Part shown: piece after piece, positions 54,723 through 64,000 of the stretch | How positions within the stretch are numbered: position 1 is the stretch's first letter | Layout of the letters: the number at the start of each line of letters is the position of its first letter | NCBI GenBank assembly: GCA_019636445.1 | Contig: JAHBXO010000019.1 | Location: forward strand, 1 to 64,000 | Direction: 5' to 3' | Source of the DNA: Gemmataceae bacterium | GTDB lineage: Bacteria > Planctomycetota > Planctomycetia > Gemmatales > Gemmataceae | DNA length: 64,000 bases | Translations under genes and position numbers: made by a program | The notes under the pieces: generated by a model | The model's database searches: none | Seen by the model: only the letters and a program-made list of their open reading frames with translations | What the model was told of the DNA's origin: nothing

Positions 54723-55468
54723 AGACGAAACCGCCACCGGAAATCTTTTATCCCGATTCGGACGGGCAGCCGATGGCGGACAATACGCTCCAGTTCGATT
54801 GGATCGCGATCCTGAAGTGGAACATCGAAGCCTGTTTTCGGGCGCGTCCCGACGTGTTCGTCGCCGGCGATCATCTCATCTATCCGGTGGAAGGCGACCC
54901 CGAGACGCGCCAGGCGCCGGACGTGTACGTTGCCTTCGGAGTTGAGAAGAAATACCGCGGCAGCTACCGGGTCTGGGAAGAGAAGGGCATCTTCCCCCAA
55001 GTGGTCTTCGAAGTCTGGTCGCCCAACAATCGCTTCGAACAGATGCAGAAGAAGCTCGCGTTTTACGAGCGGTTCGGGGCGGAAGAATACTACATCGTCT
55101 ATCCGGATCATCCGAGCCATCTGGAGATCTGGATTCGGCGCGAGGGGAAGTTCGAGTCCATCGCGGAACCGAACGGTTTCGTCAGCCCGCGGCTCGGGCT
55201 TCGGTTTCTGCTGGAGCGCGGCAGCCTGACGGTCTACGGCCCGGATGGCCGACAGCTGAAGCGACCCGACGAGATTGCCGAGCAACTGGAAGAAACGGAG
55301 GAATGGCTGGCGCGAGAGCGGGTGCGGGCCGAACAGGAACGACAACGCGCCGAAACCGAGAAGCAACGCGCGGAAGCCGAGAGGCAACGCGCCGAGGCTG
55401 AGAAACAGCGCGCCGACTTCTTGGCCGCACGCCTGCGCCATCTCGGCGTCGATCCGGACGCGCCCTGA
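54719..55468 (+). CDS. Uma2-family protein with C-terminal coiled coil
   Basis: 249 aa from ATG 54719. The nuclease-like fold has DPETRQAPDVYVAFG (PD), VVFEVWSPNNRF (ExE position) and YERFGAEEYYIVYPD. The C-terminal ~50 residues are Gln/Arg/Ala/Glu heptads, a coiled coil built of repeats of QRAEAEK. Second Uma2 gene of the window; function of the family unresolved. Confidence 0.85.
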   Translation: MKTKPPPEIFYPDSDGQPMADNTLQFDWIAILKWNIEACFRARPDVFVAGDHLIYPVEGDPETRQAPDVYVAFGVEKKYRGSYRVWEEKGIFPQVVFEVWSPNNRFEQMQKKLAFYERFGAEEYYIVYPDHPSHLEIWIRREGKFESIAEPNGFVSPRLGLRFLLERGSLTVYGPDGRQLKRPDEIAEQLEETEEWLARERVRAEQERQRAETEKQRAEAERQRAEAEKQRADFLAARLRHLGVDPDAP

Positions 55469-55471
55469 TCG

Positions 55472-56101
55472 TCAGTACTGGATCTGCGATTGGAAGCTCT
55501 TCTCCGGGTCGGGCACCGTTCCGCCGCAGACCTCCGTATACGCCGCGTTCCGCCACTTCTTCACGTCCATGTTGAGCTTCGGTCCGACAAGGGCACTCAG
55601 CAGGAACATCGTGGCACCGCCGAATTTGCCACGAAGCTTGTTCTCCGCAGCCAGATTGCCCCGGAGCACAAACGTGAGAATGTTGCCGTAGTCGTTTCGA
55701 TCGATGCAGCCGACCTCGCGCAGTGCGTTGGCGAGATCGACATGGATGTGCACGTTCGCCATCTGGGCACCGCAGAGTTCGACTTCGCCGATCAATGCGG
55801 GGTTATTGGGGGCATTTTTCTCGAGCGCCTTGCAGATCTTGAACGCTTTGGACCAGGCCTCGTGAGGTTGCCCGTTGGCGGCCTTCAGGTATTCGCTCGC
55901 GAAATGCGCATTCAGCCGGATGACGGCGTTCGGATCTCGAAACAGGTTCAGGTTCTTGTTGATCTGCTCGGTGATCTTCGCGTGGGCGTACGAGAAGAAC
56001 CACCGGAAATCGCCATCCTTTTCGAATTTCTCCGAGGCGGCGAACAGTTCCTTTTCGATTCGCAGCGTTTCTATCTTCAGTTTTGGGTCGATCGCCGCCA
56101 T
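55472..56101 (-). CDS. DUF5995-like hypothetical protein
   Basis: 209 aa, ATG start 56101. Helical protein with DFRWFFSYAHAKITEQINKN, RLNAHFASEYLKAANG and EVELCGAQMANVHIHVDLAN, a pattern resembling DUF5995 proteins. No signal peptide. Function unknown. Converges on the Uma2 gene with three bases between. Confidence 0.6.
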   Translation of the reverse strand: MAAIDPKLKIETLRIEKELFAASEKFEKDGDFRWFFSYAHAKITEQINKNLNLFRDPNAVIRLNAHFASEYLKAANGQPHEAWSKAFKICKALEKNAPNNPALIGEVELCGAQMANVHIHVDLANALREVGCIDRNDYGNILTFVLRGNLAAENKLRGKFGGATMFLLSALVGPKLNMDVKKWRNAAYTEVCGGTVPDPEKSFQSQIQY

Positions 56102-56187
56102 CGCCGCACCTTGGGTCAGAGTGTTTTGATAAACTACGCTCGCCGACTTCGTTCGGATTCCGCGCTCCAGCCTACCCCGAAAAATTC

Positions 56188-57492
56188 ATGAAGCTCCCGA
56201 CTCTCCAGCGCGTCCGCCAGACCGCCCCGCAGCCGACCATCGCCGACGTGCCCGGCGAGACTCGCCAGGCTTGGCTGACGTCCAAACTCGCCAAGCGCAT
56301 CAAGCCGGGCATGTCCATCGCCGTCGGCTGCGGCAGCCGCGGCATCAAGAACTATCTCGCCATCGCGAAGGCGACCGTCGACGCGCTGAAGGAACTCGGC
56401 GCGAAGCCGTTCGTCGTGTCGGCGATGGGGTCGCACGGCGGTGCCACCCCCGAAGGCCAGCGCGAACTCCTCGCCAGCTACGGCATCGACGAAGCGAACC
56501 TCGGCGTGCCGGTGAAGACCGACATGGACGCCGTGAACGTCGGCACGAACTCCTGGGGGCTGCCGGTCTGGTGGGACAAGAACGCCCTCGCCGCCGATGG
56601 CGTCGTGACGGTGTCGCGCGTCAAGCCGCACACCGACTTCCGCGGCGCGTTCGAGTCCGGCATCCTCAAGATGCTCACCATCGGCCTCGGCAAGCGGCAC
56701 GGTGCGGACCAGGTGCACTCGTGGGGCGTCCGCGGCCTCGCCGAGATGATGCCCGAGTCCGCCAAGGTGCTGATGGCGAAGACCCCCTTCCTCGGCGGCC
56801 TCGCCATCGTCGAGAACACGAACGAAGAGACGGCCATCCTGAAGGTGATCGACAAGGACGACCTCTTCGACGAGGAGCCGCCGCTGCTCGAGAAGGCTCG
56901 CGAGCTGATGGGCAAGATCCCCTTCGACAAGCTCGATGTGCTCATTGTCGGCGAGTGCGGGAAGAACTACTCCGGCGCCGGCCTCGATCCGAACGTCGTC
57001 GGAAGGCTGCTCATCGAAGCGTCACCGGAGATGGAACTCGCCGCGGCGAAGCCGCGCATCACGCGCATCGGTCTCCTCGACGTGTCGCCGGAGAGCCACG
57101 GCAACGCCACCGGCATCGGCATCGCGGACCTCGTCACCAACCGGGCGCTCGCGTCCATCGACCAGAAGCCCTTCCGTATGAACAACCTCACGGCCCGCTT
57201 CCTCTGGCGCAGCAAGCTGCCCATCGGCTTCGAGACCGACCGCGAGTGCATTCAAGCCTGTGTCGATACCTGCTGGAACCCGGAAGACGCGAACGTGAAG
57301 CTCGCCGTCGTGCCGAACACGCTGGAGGTGGCGGAGCTGTGGGTGTCGCCGGCCCTCTTGAAGGAAGCGCAGGCGAACCCGCACCTCGAAATCGTCGGCG
57401 AGCCGCGGGAGTTCCCGTTCGACGCCGCCGGCCGGCTGAATCAGGAAAGCCTCTTCCCGCACAGCGTCCGCGCGAAGCGGAAGCCACACTAA
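56188..57492 (+). CDS. LarA/DUF2088-like protein
   Basis: 434 aa from ATG 56188. Opening similar to DUF2088 (lactate racemase N-terminal): KPGMSIAVGCGSRGIKNY, VSAMGSHGGATPEGQ, then VSRVKPHTDFRG. The C-terminal half is divergent. LarA proteins carry a nickel-pincer cofactor for lactate or other sugar-acid epimerisation; here substrate and cofactor are uncertain. Flavodoxin gene follows 12 bases later. Confidence 0.8.
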   Translation: MKLPTLQRVRQTAPQPTIADVPGETRQAWLTSKLAKRIKPGMSIAVGCGSRGIKNYLAIAKATVDALKELGAKPFVVSAMGSHGGATPEGQRELLASYGIDEANLGVPVKTDMDAVNVGTNSWGLPVWWDKNALAADGVVTVSRVKPHTDFRGAFESGILKMLTIGLGKRHGADQVHSWGVRGLAEMMPESAKVLMAKTPFLGGLAIVENTNEETAILKVIDKDDLFDEEPPLLEKARELMGKIPFDKLDVLIVGECGKNYSGAGLDPNVVGRLLIEASPEMELAAAKPRITRIGLLDVSPESHGNATGIGIADLVTNRALASIDQKPFRMNNLTARFLWRSKLPIGFETDRECIQACVDTCWNPEDANVKLAVVPNTLEVAELWVSPALLKEAQANPHLEIVGEPREFPFDAAGRLNQESLFPHSVRAKRKPH

Positions 57493-57504
57493 GGAGTCTT
57501 CACT

Positions 57505-58077
57505 ATGCCGTCCGTCGCGATTGTCTACTTCTCCGCCCAGGGGCACACGCACCAGCTCGCCGAGGCCGTCGCCGAGGGGGCGAAGGGCGTCGCCGGCACG
57601 ACCGTCGAGTTGATCCGGCTCGTCGGTACCGACATCACCGAAGGCCGCTGGAAGAACGATGCCGCCGTCGCCAAGCTCGCCGCCGCCGATGCCATCGTCT
57701 TCGGCACGCCGACCTACATGGGCGGATACTCGGCCCAAATGAAGGCGTTCATCGACGGCTGCGCCGGCATCTGGTTCCAGCAAGGTTGGAAGGACAAGAT
57801 CGCGGCGGCGTTCACCCACTCGATGGGCCTTTCCGGCGACAAACTCAACACCCTCCAGAGTCTGCTCGTCAACGCCATGCAGCACGGTATGGTCTGGGTC
57901 GGCCTCGGTCTGCTAGCCGAGGGCACCGGCCCGGAGCACGCCAATCGCATCGGCGCCTATCTCGGCGCGATGGCGCAGACCGACGGCAATCAGACCGAAG
58001 TGAACCCCGGCGACCGCAAGACCTGCGTCCTTCTCGGGAAGCGCGTCGCCGAGGCGGCGGTTCGGTGGAAGCGCTGA
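57505..58077 (+). CDS. Flavodoxin-like NAD(P)H dehydrogenase (WrbA-like)
   Basis: 190 aa with AAGGAG seven to nine bases before the ATG. FMN-binding loop SAQGHTHQLAE near the start and GTPTYMGGYSAQMKAFID for the second FMN contact. WrbA-type enzymes reduce quinones by two electrons. Twelve bases after the LarA-like gene, so probably one transcript. Converges on the first antiporter gene. Confidence 0.85.
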   Translation: MPSVAIVYFSAQGHTHQLAEAVAEGAKGVAGTTVELIRLVGTDITEGRWKNDAAVAKLAAADAIVFGTPTYMGGYSAQMKAFIDGCAGIWFQQGWKDKIAAAFTHSMGLSGDKLNTLQSLLVNAMQHGMVWVGLGLLAEGTGPEHANRIGAYLGAMAQTDGNQTEVNPGDRKTCVLLGKRVAEAAVRWKR

Positions 58078-58080
58078 AGT

Positions 58081-59052
58081 TTATTCCGGTGTCGCGATCA
58101 GCAATCCCAGATACACGCCGTAGATCGCCAACAGCACTGTGCCTTCGAGACGGCTGACGCGGCGGCCGGTGATCATGAACGGCACGAGCACGAGCGTCGC
58201 ACCGAGCATCCACCAGCCGTCGCTCGCGATCAACCCCGGCGCCACGGCCAGCGGCGCGAACAGGGCGCTGACGCCGGGAATGACGAGCGTGTTGAAGAGG
58301 TTCGAGCCGATGACGTTGCCGACGGCGATGTCGCTGCGGCCGCGGAGGCTCGACACGAGCGACGCCACCACCTCAGGTAGGCCGGTGCCGATCGACACGA
58401 TCGTGAGGCCGATCAGCCGCTCCGACCAGCCGAACATGCGCGCGAGGTCCGAGGCGCCCGTCACGGTGGCTTGTGCGCCCCCGGCGAGTAACACGACCCC
58501 GGCAAGAACCAGCGCGAGGCTGAAGTCCAGTCGCGGTGGTTTGTTCCCGGTTTCCAGCTCGCGCACTTCCGCCTTCAGTTCCGTCGCCTCGGATGCACTC
58601 ACCTGTTCGCGCACCAGGCTGACCAGATACGCGGTGAAGCCGATGTAGATGGCGAGGCACAATACCGCGTCGAGCCGGTTGAAGGATCCATCCTGCGTGA
58701 TGGCGAGGCAGAGGAGCGTGACGATCGCGAGCACGGGATATTCGAGGCGGACGGTGTTGCCGGTAAGTGCGATGGGGCGCACGACGGCGCAGAGGCCGAC
58801 GATCACCAGCACGTTGAAGATGTTGGACCCGAAGACGTTGGCAACCGCGAGTTCGGTCTTGCCCTGATACGCCGCAATGCCGCTGACGGCGAGTTCGGGC
58901 ACGGAGGTGCCGGCGGCGACGACGGTGAGGCCGATGACCGCTGGTGTAAGGCGGGCGATCGTCGCCAGTCCGACCGCCCCGCGCACGAGCGCTTCGCCTC
59001 CGCCGACGAGCAGGGCGATCCCGAGCGCGATGAGGGCGAGCGAAACGATCAT
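58081..59052 (-). CDS. CaCA-family calcium/sodium antiporter, copy A
   Basis: 323 aa from ATG 59052. Ten hydrophobic segments in two inverted halves. Each half carries an alpha-repeat: VVAAGTSVPELAVSG and VSIGTGLPEVVASL. Exchanges Ca2+ for Na+ or protons across the inner membrane. Its first ~75 residues match copy B almost exactly. The longer frame to 59526 overlaps copy B and is rejected. Confidence 0.9.
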   Translation of the reverse strand: MIVSLALIALGIALLVGGGEALVRGAVGLATIARLTPAVIGLTVVAAGTSVPELAVSGIAAYQGKTELAVANVFGSNIFNVLVIVGLCAVVRPIALTGNTVRLEYPVLAIVTLLCLAITQDGSFNRLDAVLCLAIYIGFTAYLVSLVREQVSASEATELKAEVRELETGNKPPRLDFSLALVLAGVVLLAGGAQATVTGASDLARMFGWSERLIGLTIVSIGTGLPEVVASLVSSLRGRSDIAVGNVIGSNLFNTLVIPGVSALFAPLAVAPGLIASDGWWMLGATLVLVPFMITGRRVSRLEGTVLLAIYGVYLGLLIATPE

Positions 59053-59171
59053 GGGTGTTGCTCGTTTGGGGATTCGGTCAACCCGTGCAATGCACTGCAT
59101 CTCTTCGAAGATCAGGGCGAGGTGGTCGCGAAGCTTTTCAACCCCGGCAACTGGAACCCCAGACCACTGGA

Positions 59172-60149
59172 TCAAGGGGGGGCCGGCGTCGCGATCAGCA
59201 GGCTCAGATAGACTCCGTAGATCGCGATCAGTAACACGCCTTCCCACCGACTGACGCGGCAGCCGGTGAGCATGAACGGCACGAGCACGAGCGTTGCGCC
59301 GAGCATCCACCAACCGTCGTTGGTGATCAAAGCCGGTGCGACAGCCAACGGCGCGAACATCGCGCAGATGCCAGGGATGACCAACGTATTGAACAGGTTC
59401 GAACCGATCACGTTGCCGACGGCGATGTCGTAGCGGCCGCGGAGGCTCGACATCACCGACGCGACGACTTCCGGAAGGCTGGTACCGATCGAGACGATCG
59501 TGAGGCCGATCAGTCGTTCGGACCAACCGAAAATACGAGCGAGATCCGACGCGCCGGTCACGGTGGCGTGCGCCCCGACCGCCAGAAGCGCGATCCCCAC
59601 CGCCACGAGCGCCAGACTGATGATCAGTCGAGGCGGTTGGTTTCCCGATTTCTTTTCACTTACCTCGGATTTTAGTTCCTGGGCTTCCGAGGCGCTCACC
59701 TGTTCCCGCACCAGACTCACCAGGTAAGCCGTGAATCCGATGTAAATCGCAAGGCAGAGTACCGCGTCCAGCCGGTTGAAGGATCCGTCCTGCGTGATGG
59801 CGAGGCAGAGCAGCGTCACGATCACCAGCACCGGATATTCGAGCCGGACGGTATTCCCTTCGAACTGGATCGGCCGGATCAGGGCGGTAAGCCCGATGAT
59901 GGCGAGAATGTTGAAAATATTCGACCCGAAGACGTTGGCAACCGCGAGTTCGGTCTTGCCCTGTTGCGCCGCGATGCCGCTGACGGCGAGTTCGGGAATC
60001 GACGTACCGGCAGCCACCACCGTCAGCCCGATGACCGCCGGAGTGAGGCGGGCGATCGTGGCCAGTCCGACCGCCCCGCGCACGAGCGCTTCGCCTCCGC
60101 CGACGAGCAGGGCGATCCCGAGCGCGATCAGAGCGAGTGAGACGATCAT
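59172..60149 (-). CDS. CaCA-family calcium/sodium antiporter, copy B
   Basis: 325 aa. Same fold as copy A with VVAAGTSIPELAVSG and VSIGTSLPEVVASV alpha-repeats. The central cytoplasmic loop and middle residues differ more from copy A than the ends do. The 119-bp gap between copies has no gene. The start overlaps the stop of the acyltransferase gene (ATGA), so it is coupled to it. Confidence 0.9.
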   Translation of the reverse strand: MIVSLALIALGIALLVGGGEALVRGAVGLATIARLTPAVIGLTVVAAGTSIPELAVSGIAAQQGKTELAVANVFGSNIFNILAIIGLTALIRPIQFEGNTVRLEYPVLVIVTLLCLAITQDGSFNRLDAVLCLAIYIGFTAYLVSLVREQVSASEAQELKSEVSEKKSGNQPPRLIISLALVAVGIALLAVGAHATVTGASDLARIFGWSERLIGLTIVSIGTSLPEVVASVMSSLRGRYDIAVGNVIGSNLFNTLVIPGICAMFAPLAVAPALITNDGWWMLGATLVLVPFMLTGCRVSRWEGVLLIAIYGVYLSLLIATPAPP

Positions 60150-61300
60150 GCGGCATCTCGGAGCGGTAGGCGATCAGGCGGAGCGAACGGTATCTTGGCG
60201 TTCGCCCGCGGCTTCGTCCATCGCACGATCCGCTCGCGCATCGGCCGCTCGACAAGGTGGTGCGCTGCCGCCGCCGCGAGTAGCGTTGTCGATATAAGCA
60301 ATCCCGCGCCGGCGTAGACTCCCACCCACGACGCGTACGCGGCGCGCAGGTGGGTGAACATGATCGCGTGCAACAGGTAGAACGCGAAGCTCAACTCGCT
60401 CAGGTAGACGATCGTCCGCGACGCCAGCACGCGGGAGACGCGGCCGCGTTCGCGGGCGAAGACCGTCACGAGCAGCGCCACGGCCGGGATGTAGTAGCCG
60501 TTCATCCGGAAGAGCAGCGGCACGCGGTGCGAGCGGAGGATCAGAACAACCACGAGCGCGACGGCGACGACTTCGAGAGCGGTCCAGAGGCGGCGCGTGC
60601 GGGGGAGTTCGAGCGGCCCGGAGCGGACGCGGCCGCGTACGAAGGCCGCGCCAAGCAGCACACCGACGAGGAATTCCCCGCAGCGCACGGCCGGGCAGAC
60701 GTTGCAGACGTACAGCGGCCAGAAGCCCTCGTGACTGGCAAAAGGAAGGACGACCGCGATCGTCAGGAGCCAGACGCCGAGCGCCGCCAAGTGGAGCTGG
60801 CGCGGCGTGGCGGATTTCCACTTTCCGATTCCGACGAGCGCGAGCGGGCAGAGGAGGTAGAAGAACCATTCGAGCGAGAGCGTCCACGCCACCGAATTGT
60901 ACGACTGGATGTACGCGAGGCTCGGCACCCACGAATGCACGAGGAACGCGTTCGCGAGGAACGGGCCGATCCCGCCGGGCGCGGGGCCGATCGGGAACGC
61001 GAGGACGAGGCCGAGCGTCAGCAGATGCAGCGGCCAGATGCGGGCGACGCGGGCGACGAAGTAGCTTCGGAGCGAGGATCGCGTCGGCTGGGCGAGTCGG
61101 TCGAGGTAGCCGTAGGCGAGGACGAAGCCGGAGAGGACGAAGAAGAACGTGAGACCGTAGACCCCTTCGCTCAGGAATCGTTGGGCGATGCGGCCGAGCG
61201 CAGGATCGCGGCTGATTTCGGGCAGGTGCGCAACGGCGACGACCGCGGCGGCGACGAACCGCAGGCCAGCGAGCGCGTCCAGGCGGGCTTTGGCGTCCAT
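60146..61300 (-). CDS. Acyltransferase 3-family membrane protein
   Basis: 384 aa with about ten hydrophobic helices. Start RLDALAGLRFVAAAVVAVAHL matches acyltransferase 3/OafA-type enzymes, which acetylate or acylate surface sugars. The motif FFFVLSGFVLAYGY and a C-terminal VERPMRERIVRW support this. Location inner membrane. Substrate unknown. Directly upstream of antiporter copy B and overlapping it. Confidence 0.87.
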   Translation of the reverse strand: MDAKARLDALAGLRFVAAAVVAVAHLPEISRDPALGRIAQRFLSEGVYGLTFFFVLSGFVLAYGYLDRLAQPTRSSLRSYFVARVARIWPLHLLTLGLVLAFPIGPAPGGIGPFLANAFLVHSWVPSLAYIQSYNSVAWTLSLEWFFYLLCPLALVGIGKWKSATPRQLHLAALGVWLLTIAVVLPFASHEGFWPLYVCNVCPAVRCGEFLVGVLLGAAFVRGRVRSGPLELPRTRRLWTALEVVAVALVVVLILRSHRVPLLFRMNGYYIPAVALLVTVFARERGRVSRVLASRTIVYLSELSFAFYLLHAIMFTHLRAAYASWVGVYAGAGLLISTTLLAAAAAHHLVERPMRERIVRWTKPRANAKIPFAPPDRLPLRDAA

Positions 61301-61325
61301 GCTCCGACGATCATCGTCCGAACAC

Positions 61326-61366
61326 CCCCGCGATCGCGGGGCATTCGGCGAATCCGTCGGATTCGC
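61326..61366 (-). terminator. Two adjacent hairpins after M28 gene
   Basis: CCCCGCGATCGCGGGG (61326-61341) and GCGAATCC-GTC-GGATTCGC (61348-61366) in the gap between the M28 peptidase stop and the acyltransferase start. No U-tract seen, so termination is uncertain. Confidence 0.45.
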
Positions 61367-61415
61367 GCCGTGCGGGCGGTCCGATTGCGCCGGTGGCGCG
61401 GGTCCGGCCGGCCGG

Positions 61416-63041
61416 TCACTTCACGCCGCTCTTCTCACGGGCCGGGAGGAACTCGTCGCCGGCCACCCACGTCGGCAGCCCGTCGGCGTTGGCGGCACGG
61501 CGGCCGGCCTCCACCGCGAACCGCACCAGCGTCGGGAAACCGGAGAAATCCCAGTCGTCGCGCAGCTCGTCCTGTGGTGTGTGGTACGCCTTCTCGTTGA
61601 ACGCCTTCATCGCCGCGCGGGCAAAGTCGGCCGGCTTACCTTTGATCTTGGTCCCGGCCGCGACCGAGAACGCCGGCACCCCGGCGCGCGCCAGCGAGAA
61701 ATGGTCCGACCGGTAGTACGTGCCCGCGGCCGCGCGCGGGTCCGGTTCGATCGCGAGGCCCTGGCTCTGTGCGATCTCGTTCATGGTCGACCACACCGTG
61801 GTGCGCTCCGCGCCGTTGAGCACGATCGACTCGAGCGGGCCCAGCGGCAGGATCATGTCGAAATTCAGGTTGAGCGCCGTCTTCCCCAGCGGGACGAGCG
61901 GGTTCTGTGCGTAGTACTTCGAGCCGAGCAGCCCCTTCTCTTCGGCCGTGACGGCGAGGAACAGCGCCGAGCGCTTCGGCTTCGGGGATTGCTTCGCCCA
62001 GGTGCGCGCGAGTTCGAGCAGGAGCGCGCAGCCGGTGGCGTTGTCGGCGGCGCCGTTGTGGATCGCGTCGCCGAGCGTCGCCTTGCCGACGCCGAGGTGG
62101 TCCCAGTGGGCGGTGAAGACGATTGTCTCGTCCTTGAGTTTCGGGTCGCTCCCTTCGACGCGGCCGACGACGTTGTGGCTCACGAGCGATTCGACCGTGG
62201 TGGGGAAGCGGCCGTTCAGTTTGACGCCGAGCGGAAAGGCTTTGAACCCTTTCGTGTCGGAAGCCTTGAGCGCGCCGTCGACGGTCTGGCCGGCGAGTCC
62301 GAGCAGTTTTTCGCCGGCACCACGTGAGAGCCAGCCGGCGAAGGCGAGCGCGGGCTGCGCGGGATCGCGCTTAAGCTGCGCGCCGTCGAGGCGCTTGACC
62401 ACGGAGTACGGGTAGCCGGCGGTTTCGTTCGTGTGGATGAGGAAGCACGCCTTCGCGCCGCGGCGGGCGGCCTCTTCGTACTTGTACGACCAGCGGCCGA
62501 AGTACGTCAGCGCCGTACCACCGAAGAACTTCGGATCCTCCGACGGCGGTTCGTTGGTGAAGGCGACGACGATCTTGCCCTTCACGTCGAGACCGGCGTA
62601 GTCGTCCCAACCGTAGGCGGGCGCGTCGATGCCGTGGCCGACGAACACCGCCTCCGCGTCGATCGTTTCGATTTCCGACTGCGTGTGAACGATTCCGGCG
62701 AACTCCTCCTCGATCACGAAGTTCAACCGTTGGTCCCCCTTCGCGGCTGCGAGGGTGGCCTTGGAGTCGGTGGTGATCTTGAAGAGCGGTACGGGTTGGA
62801 GGAACGTGCCGCGGGCGCCAGCGGGGACAAGGCCGGCCTTGGCAAAGCCGGCGGACAGGAAGTCGGTTGTCAGTTCCTCGCCGCGTGTGCCCGGCCCGCG
62901 GCCCTCGAAGCGGTCGCTGGCGAGCACGGCCACATCCGCCTTGATCCGCGCCGCCGCGTCCGCGTCCGGGTCGGCGGCCGAGACGACCGAGGCCGTGCCC
63001 GCGAGGGCGAGCCATGCGACCCACGCACGTAGTCCGTTCAT
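61416..63041 (-). CDS. M28-family metallopeptidase with PA domain
   Basis: 541 aa from ATG 63041 with a signal peptide (about 1-22, ending VVSAA). A PA-type insert (about 110-300) has VFVGHGIDAPAYGWDDYAGL and KGKIVVAFTNEP. The M28 zinc region holds VFTAHWDHLG, HNGAADNATGCALLLELART and VTAEEKGLLGS, giving the His/Asp/Glu ligands of a di-zinc aminopeptidase. Periplasmic or secreted. A longer frame to 63749 is antisense to glpK and rejected. Confidence 0.88.
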   Translation of the reverse strand: MNGLRAWVAWLALAGTASVVSAADPDADAAARIKADVAVLASDRFEGRGPGTRGEELTTDFLSAGFAKAGLVPAGARGTFLQPVPLFKITTDSKATLAAAKGDQRLNFVIEEEFAGIVHTQSEIETIDAEAVFVGHGIDAPAYGWDDYAGLDVKGKIVVAFTNEPPSEDPKFFGGTALTYFGRWSYKYEEAARRGAKACFLIHTNETAGYPYSVVKRLDGAQLKRDPAQPALAFAGWLSRGAGEKLLGLAGQTVDGALKASDTKGFKAFPLGVKLNGRFPTTVESLVSHNVVGRVEGSDPKLKDETIVFTAHWDHLGVGKATLGDAIHNGAADNATGCALLLELARTWAKQSPKPKRSALFLAVTAEEKGLLGSKYYAQNPLVPLGKTALNLNFDMILPLGPLESIVLNGAERTTVWSTMNEIAQSQGLAIEPDPRAAAGTYYRSDHFSLARAGVPAFSVAAGTKIKGKPADFARAAMKAFNEKAYHTPQDELRDDWDFSGFPTLVRFAVEAGRRAANADGLPTWVAGDEFLPAREKSGVK

Positions 63042-63170
63042 CGATCGACTCCGCGAACTCAGGAGGGAACTCCGCCATGATAGGATCGGCGGCCCGATCC
63101 GCCGCGCGCAATTCGATGGCCGCGCCACGCCACGGCGCGCATACTGGACCGCACCTCCCCGAGTCGAACC

Positions 63171-64000
63171 ATGAAATACATCCTCTCTCTCGACGAAGGT
63201 ACCACCAGCGCCCGCGCCATCGTTTTCGACTCCGACGGCCGACCCGTTGCCATCGCTCAGAAGGAATTCCCGCAGCACTTCCCCAAGCCCGGCTGGGTCG
63301 AGCACGACGCGGAGGAAATCTGGGCGGCACAGATCGGCGTCGCCATCGAGGCGCTCAGCCGGGCGAAACTGGCCGCGAAGGACCTCGCCGCCATCGGCAT
63401 CGCCAACCAGCGCGAGACGACGGTGCTCTGGGACCGCGCGACCGGTACGCCGGTCGGCCCCGCCATCGTCTGGCAGGATCGCCGCACCGCCGAACACTGC
63501 GAACGCCTGCGCGCCGACGGTCGAACCGATTTCGTGCGCAGCCGCACCGGCCTGCCGATCGACGCCTACTTCTCCGGCAGCAAGATCGCCTGGCTGCTTG
63601 ACCATGTGCCCGGCGCGCGGGCGAAAGCCGAGGCCGGTCAACTCGCCTTCGGCACCATCGACTCCTGGCTCGCGTGGAAGCTCACCGCGGGAACCGCGCA
63701 TGTCACCGATACCAGCAATGCGTCCCGAACGATGCTCTTCGACATCCATGCGCTCGATTGGGACGACGAGCTGTTGCGAATTCTGAACGTGCCGCGGGCG
63801 ATCCTGCCGGCGGTGCGCTCGTCGAGCGAGGTGTACGGCGTGGCGACGGCACCGGGCCTCGCGGGCGTGCCGATCGCGGGCATCGCCGGCGACCAGCAGG
63901 CGGCGCTCTTCGGCCAGATGTGCTTCGCCCCGGGCCTGACGAAGAACACCTACGGCACTGGTTGCTTCATGCTCCAGAATGTCGGCGACGCGCCCGTCGC
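63171..64000 (+). CDS. glpK: Glycerol kinase, N-terminal part (cut by window end)
   Basis: The first 276 codons are present from ATG 63171; the rest is outside. Opens [20 protein letters not shown] (phosphate loop), then [20 protein letters not shown] and [11 protein letters not shown], the FGGY signature, and [12 protein letters not shown]. Makes glycerol-3-phosphate from glycerol and ATP. Divergent from the M28 gene by 129 bp. Confidence 0.93.
   Translation, partial: MKYILSLDEGTTSARAIVFDSDGRPVAIAQKEFPQHFPKPGWVEHDAEEIWAAQIGVAIEALSRAKLAAKDLAAIGIANQRETTVLWDRATGTPVGPAIVWQDRRTAEHCERLRADGRTDFVRSRTGLPIDAYFSGSKIAWLLDHVPGARAKAEAGQLAFGTIDSWLAWKLTAGTAHVTDTSNASRTMLFDIHALDWDDELLRILNVPRAILPAVRSSSEVYGVATAPGLAGVPIAGIAGDQQAALFGQMCFAPGLTKNTYGTGCFMLQNVGDAPV

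Overview
The window looks like one stretch of chromosome from a high-GC planctomycete, most likely a Gemmata-type organism (Gemmatales). This rests on family content: a DUF1559 protein, a DUF1501 Tat-exported protein, a DUF1080 protein, a Tat-signal Gfo/Idh/MocA oxidoreductase, two Uma2 proteins, zinc-ribbon membrane proteins, squalene-cyclase-repeat proteins and an exosortase. The genus is inference. No rRNA or tRNA gene was recognised, and no CRISPR array.

Layout. 1-13 kb is mostly housekeeping and hypothetical genes: HEAT and PQQ-like proteins, a TadA-type deaminase, a YkgJ-type protein, DUF1559, RDD, a KefB-like antiporter, a phytanoyl-CoA dioxygenase-like protein, a serine hydrolase and a Ser/Thr kinase. 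13.2-19.1 kb (+) is a tightly coupled lipid A/LPS-core operon: lpxK, a heptosyltransferase-like GT9, two WaaP/InaA-like kinase genes (the first a tandem two-domain protein) and a GT4. 19.1-28.3 kb (-) is an exosortase-associated polysaccharide cluster: exosortase, double VanZ, sugar transferase, a 113-bp tandem repeat block, O-antigen-ligase-like protein, GT4 and GT2, followed by a membrane-fusion lipoprotein. 28.6-34.2 kb holds a double FHA protein, a divergent GNAT toxin/antitoxin-like pair, purC, a phosphatase coupled to an LptF/LptG-type permease, and DUF1080.

34.5-36.3 kb is the most unusual part. It has the architecture of a small decayed integron in the inverted orientation: the last ~55 codons of an integron-type tyrosine recombinase, an attI-like segment with a core site and two direct repeats, then three small-gene cassettes. 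Two 97-bp attC-like imperfect palindromes separate the cassettes, and all genes lie on the minus strand.

36.5-64 kb holds a Gfo/Idh/MocA oxidoreductase, otsA-otsB (trehalose synthesis), an ABC-2-type permease, two terpenoid-cyclase-fold repeat proteins (one with a CxxCH motif), a TolQ/ExbB plus twin ExbD system, universal stress protein, DUF1501, two Uma2 proteins, a LarA-like protein, a flavodoxin-like protein, tandem CaCA antiporters, an acyltransferase, an M28 peptidase and the 5' part of glpK, which is cut by the window end.

The two systems most worth a second look are the decayed inverted integron and the divergent GNAT toxin/antitoxin-like pair at 29.7-30.7 kb. In the latter the small partner seems to join an AbrB-like N-terminus to a DUF1778-like toxin-binding tail.
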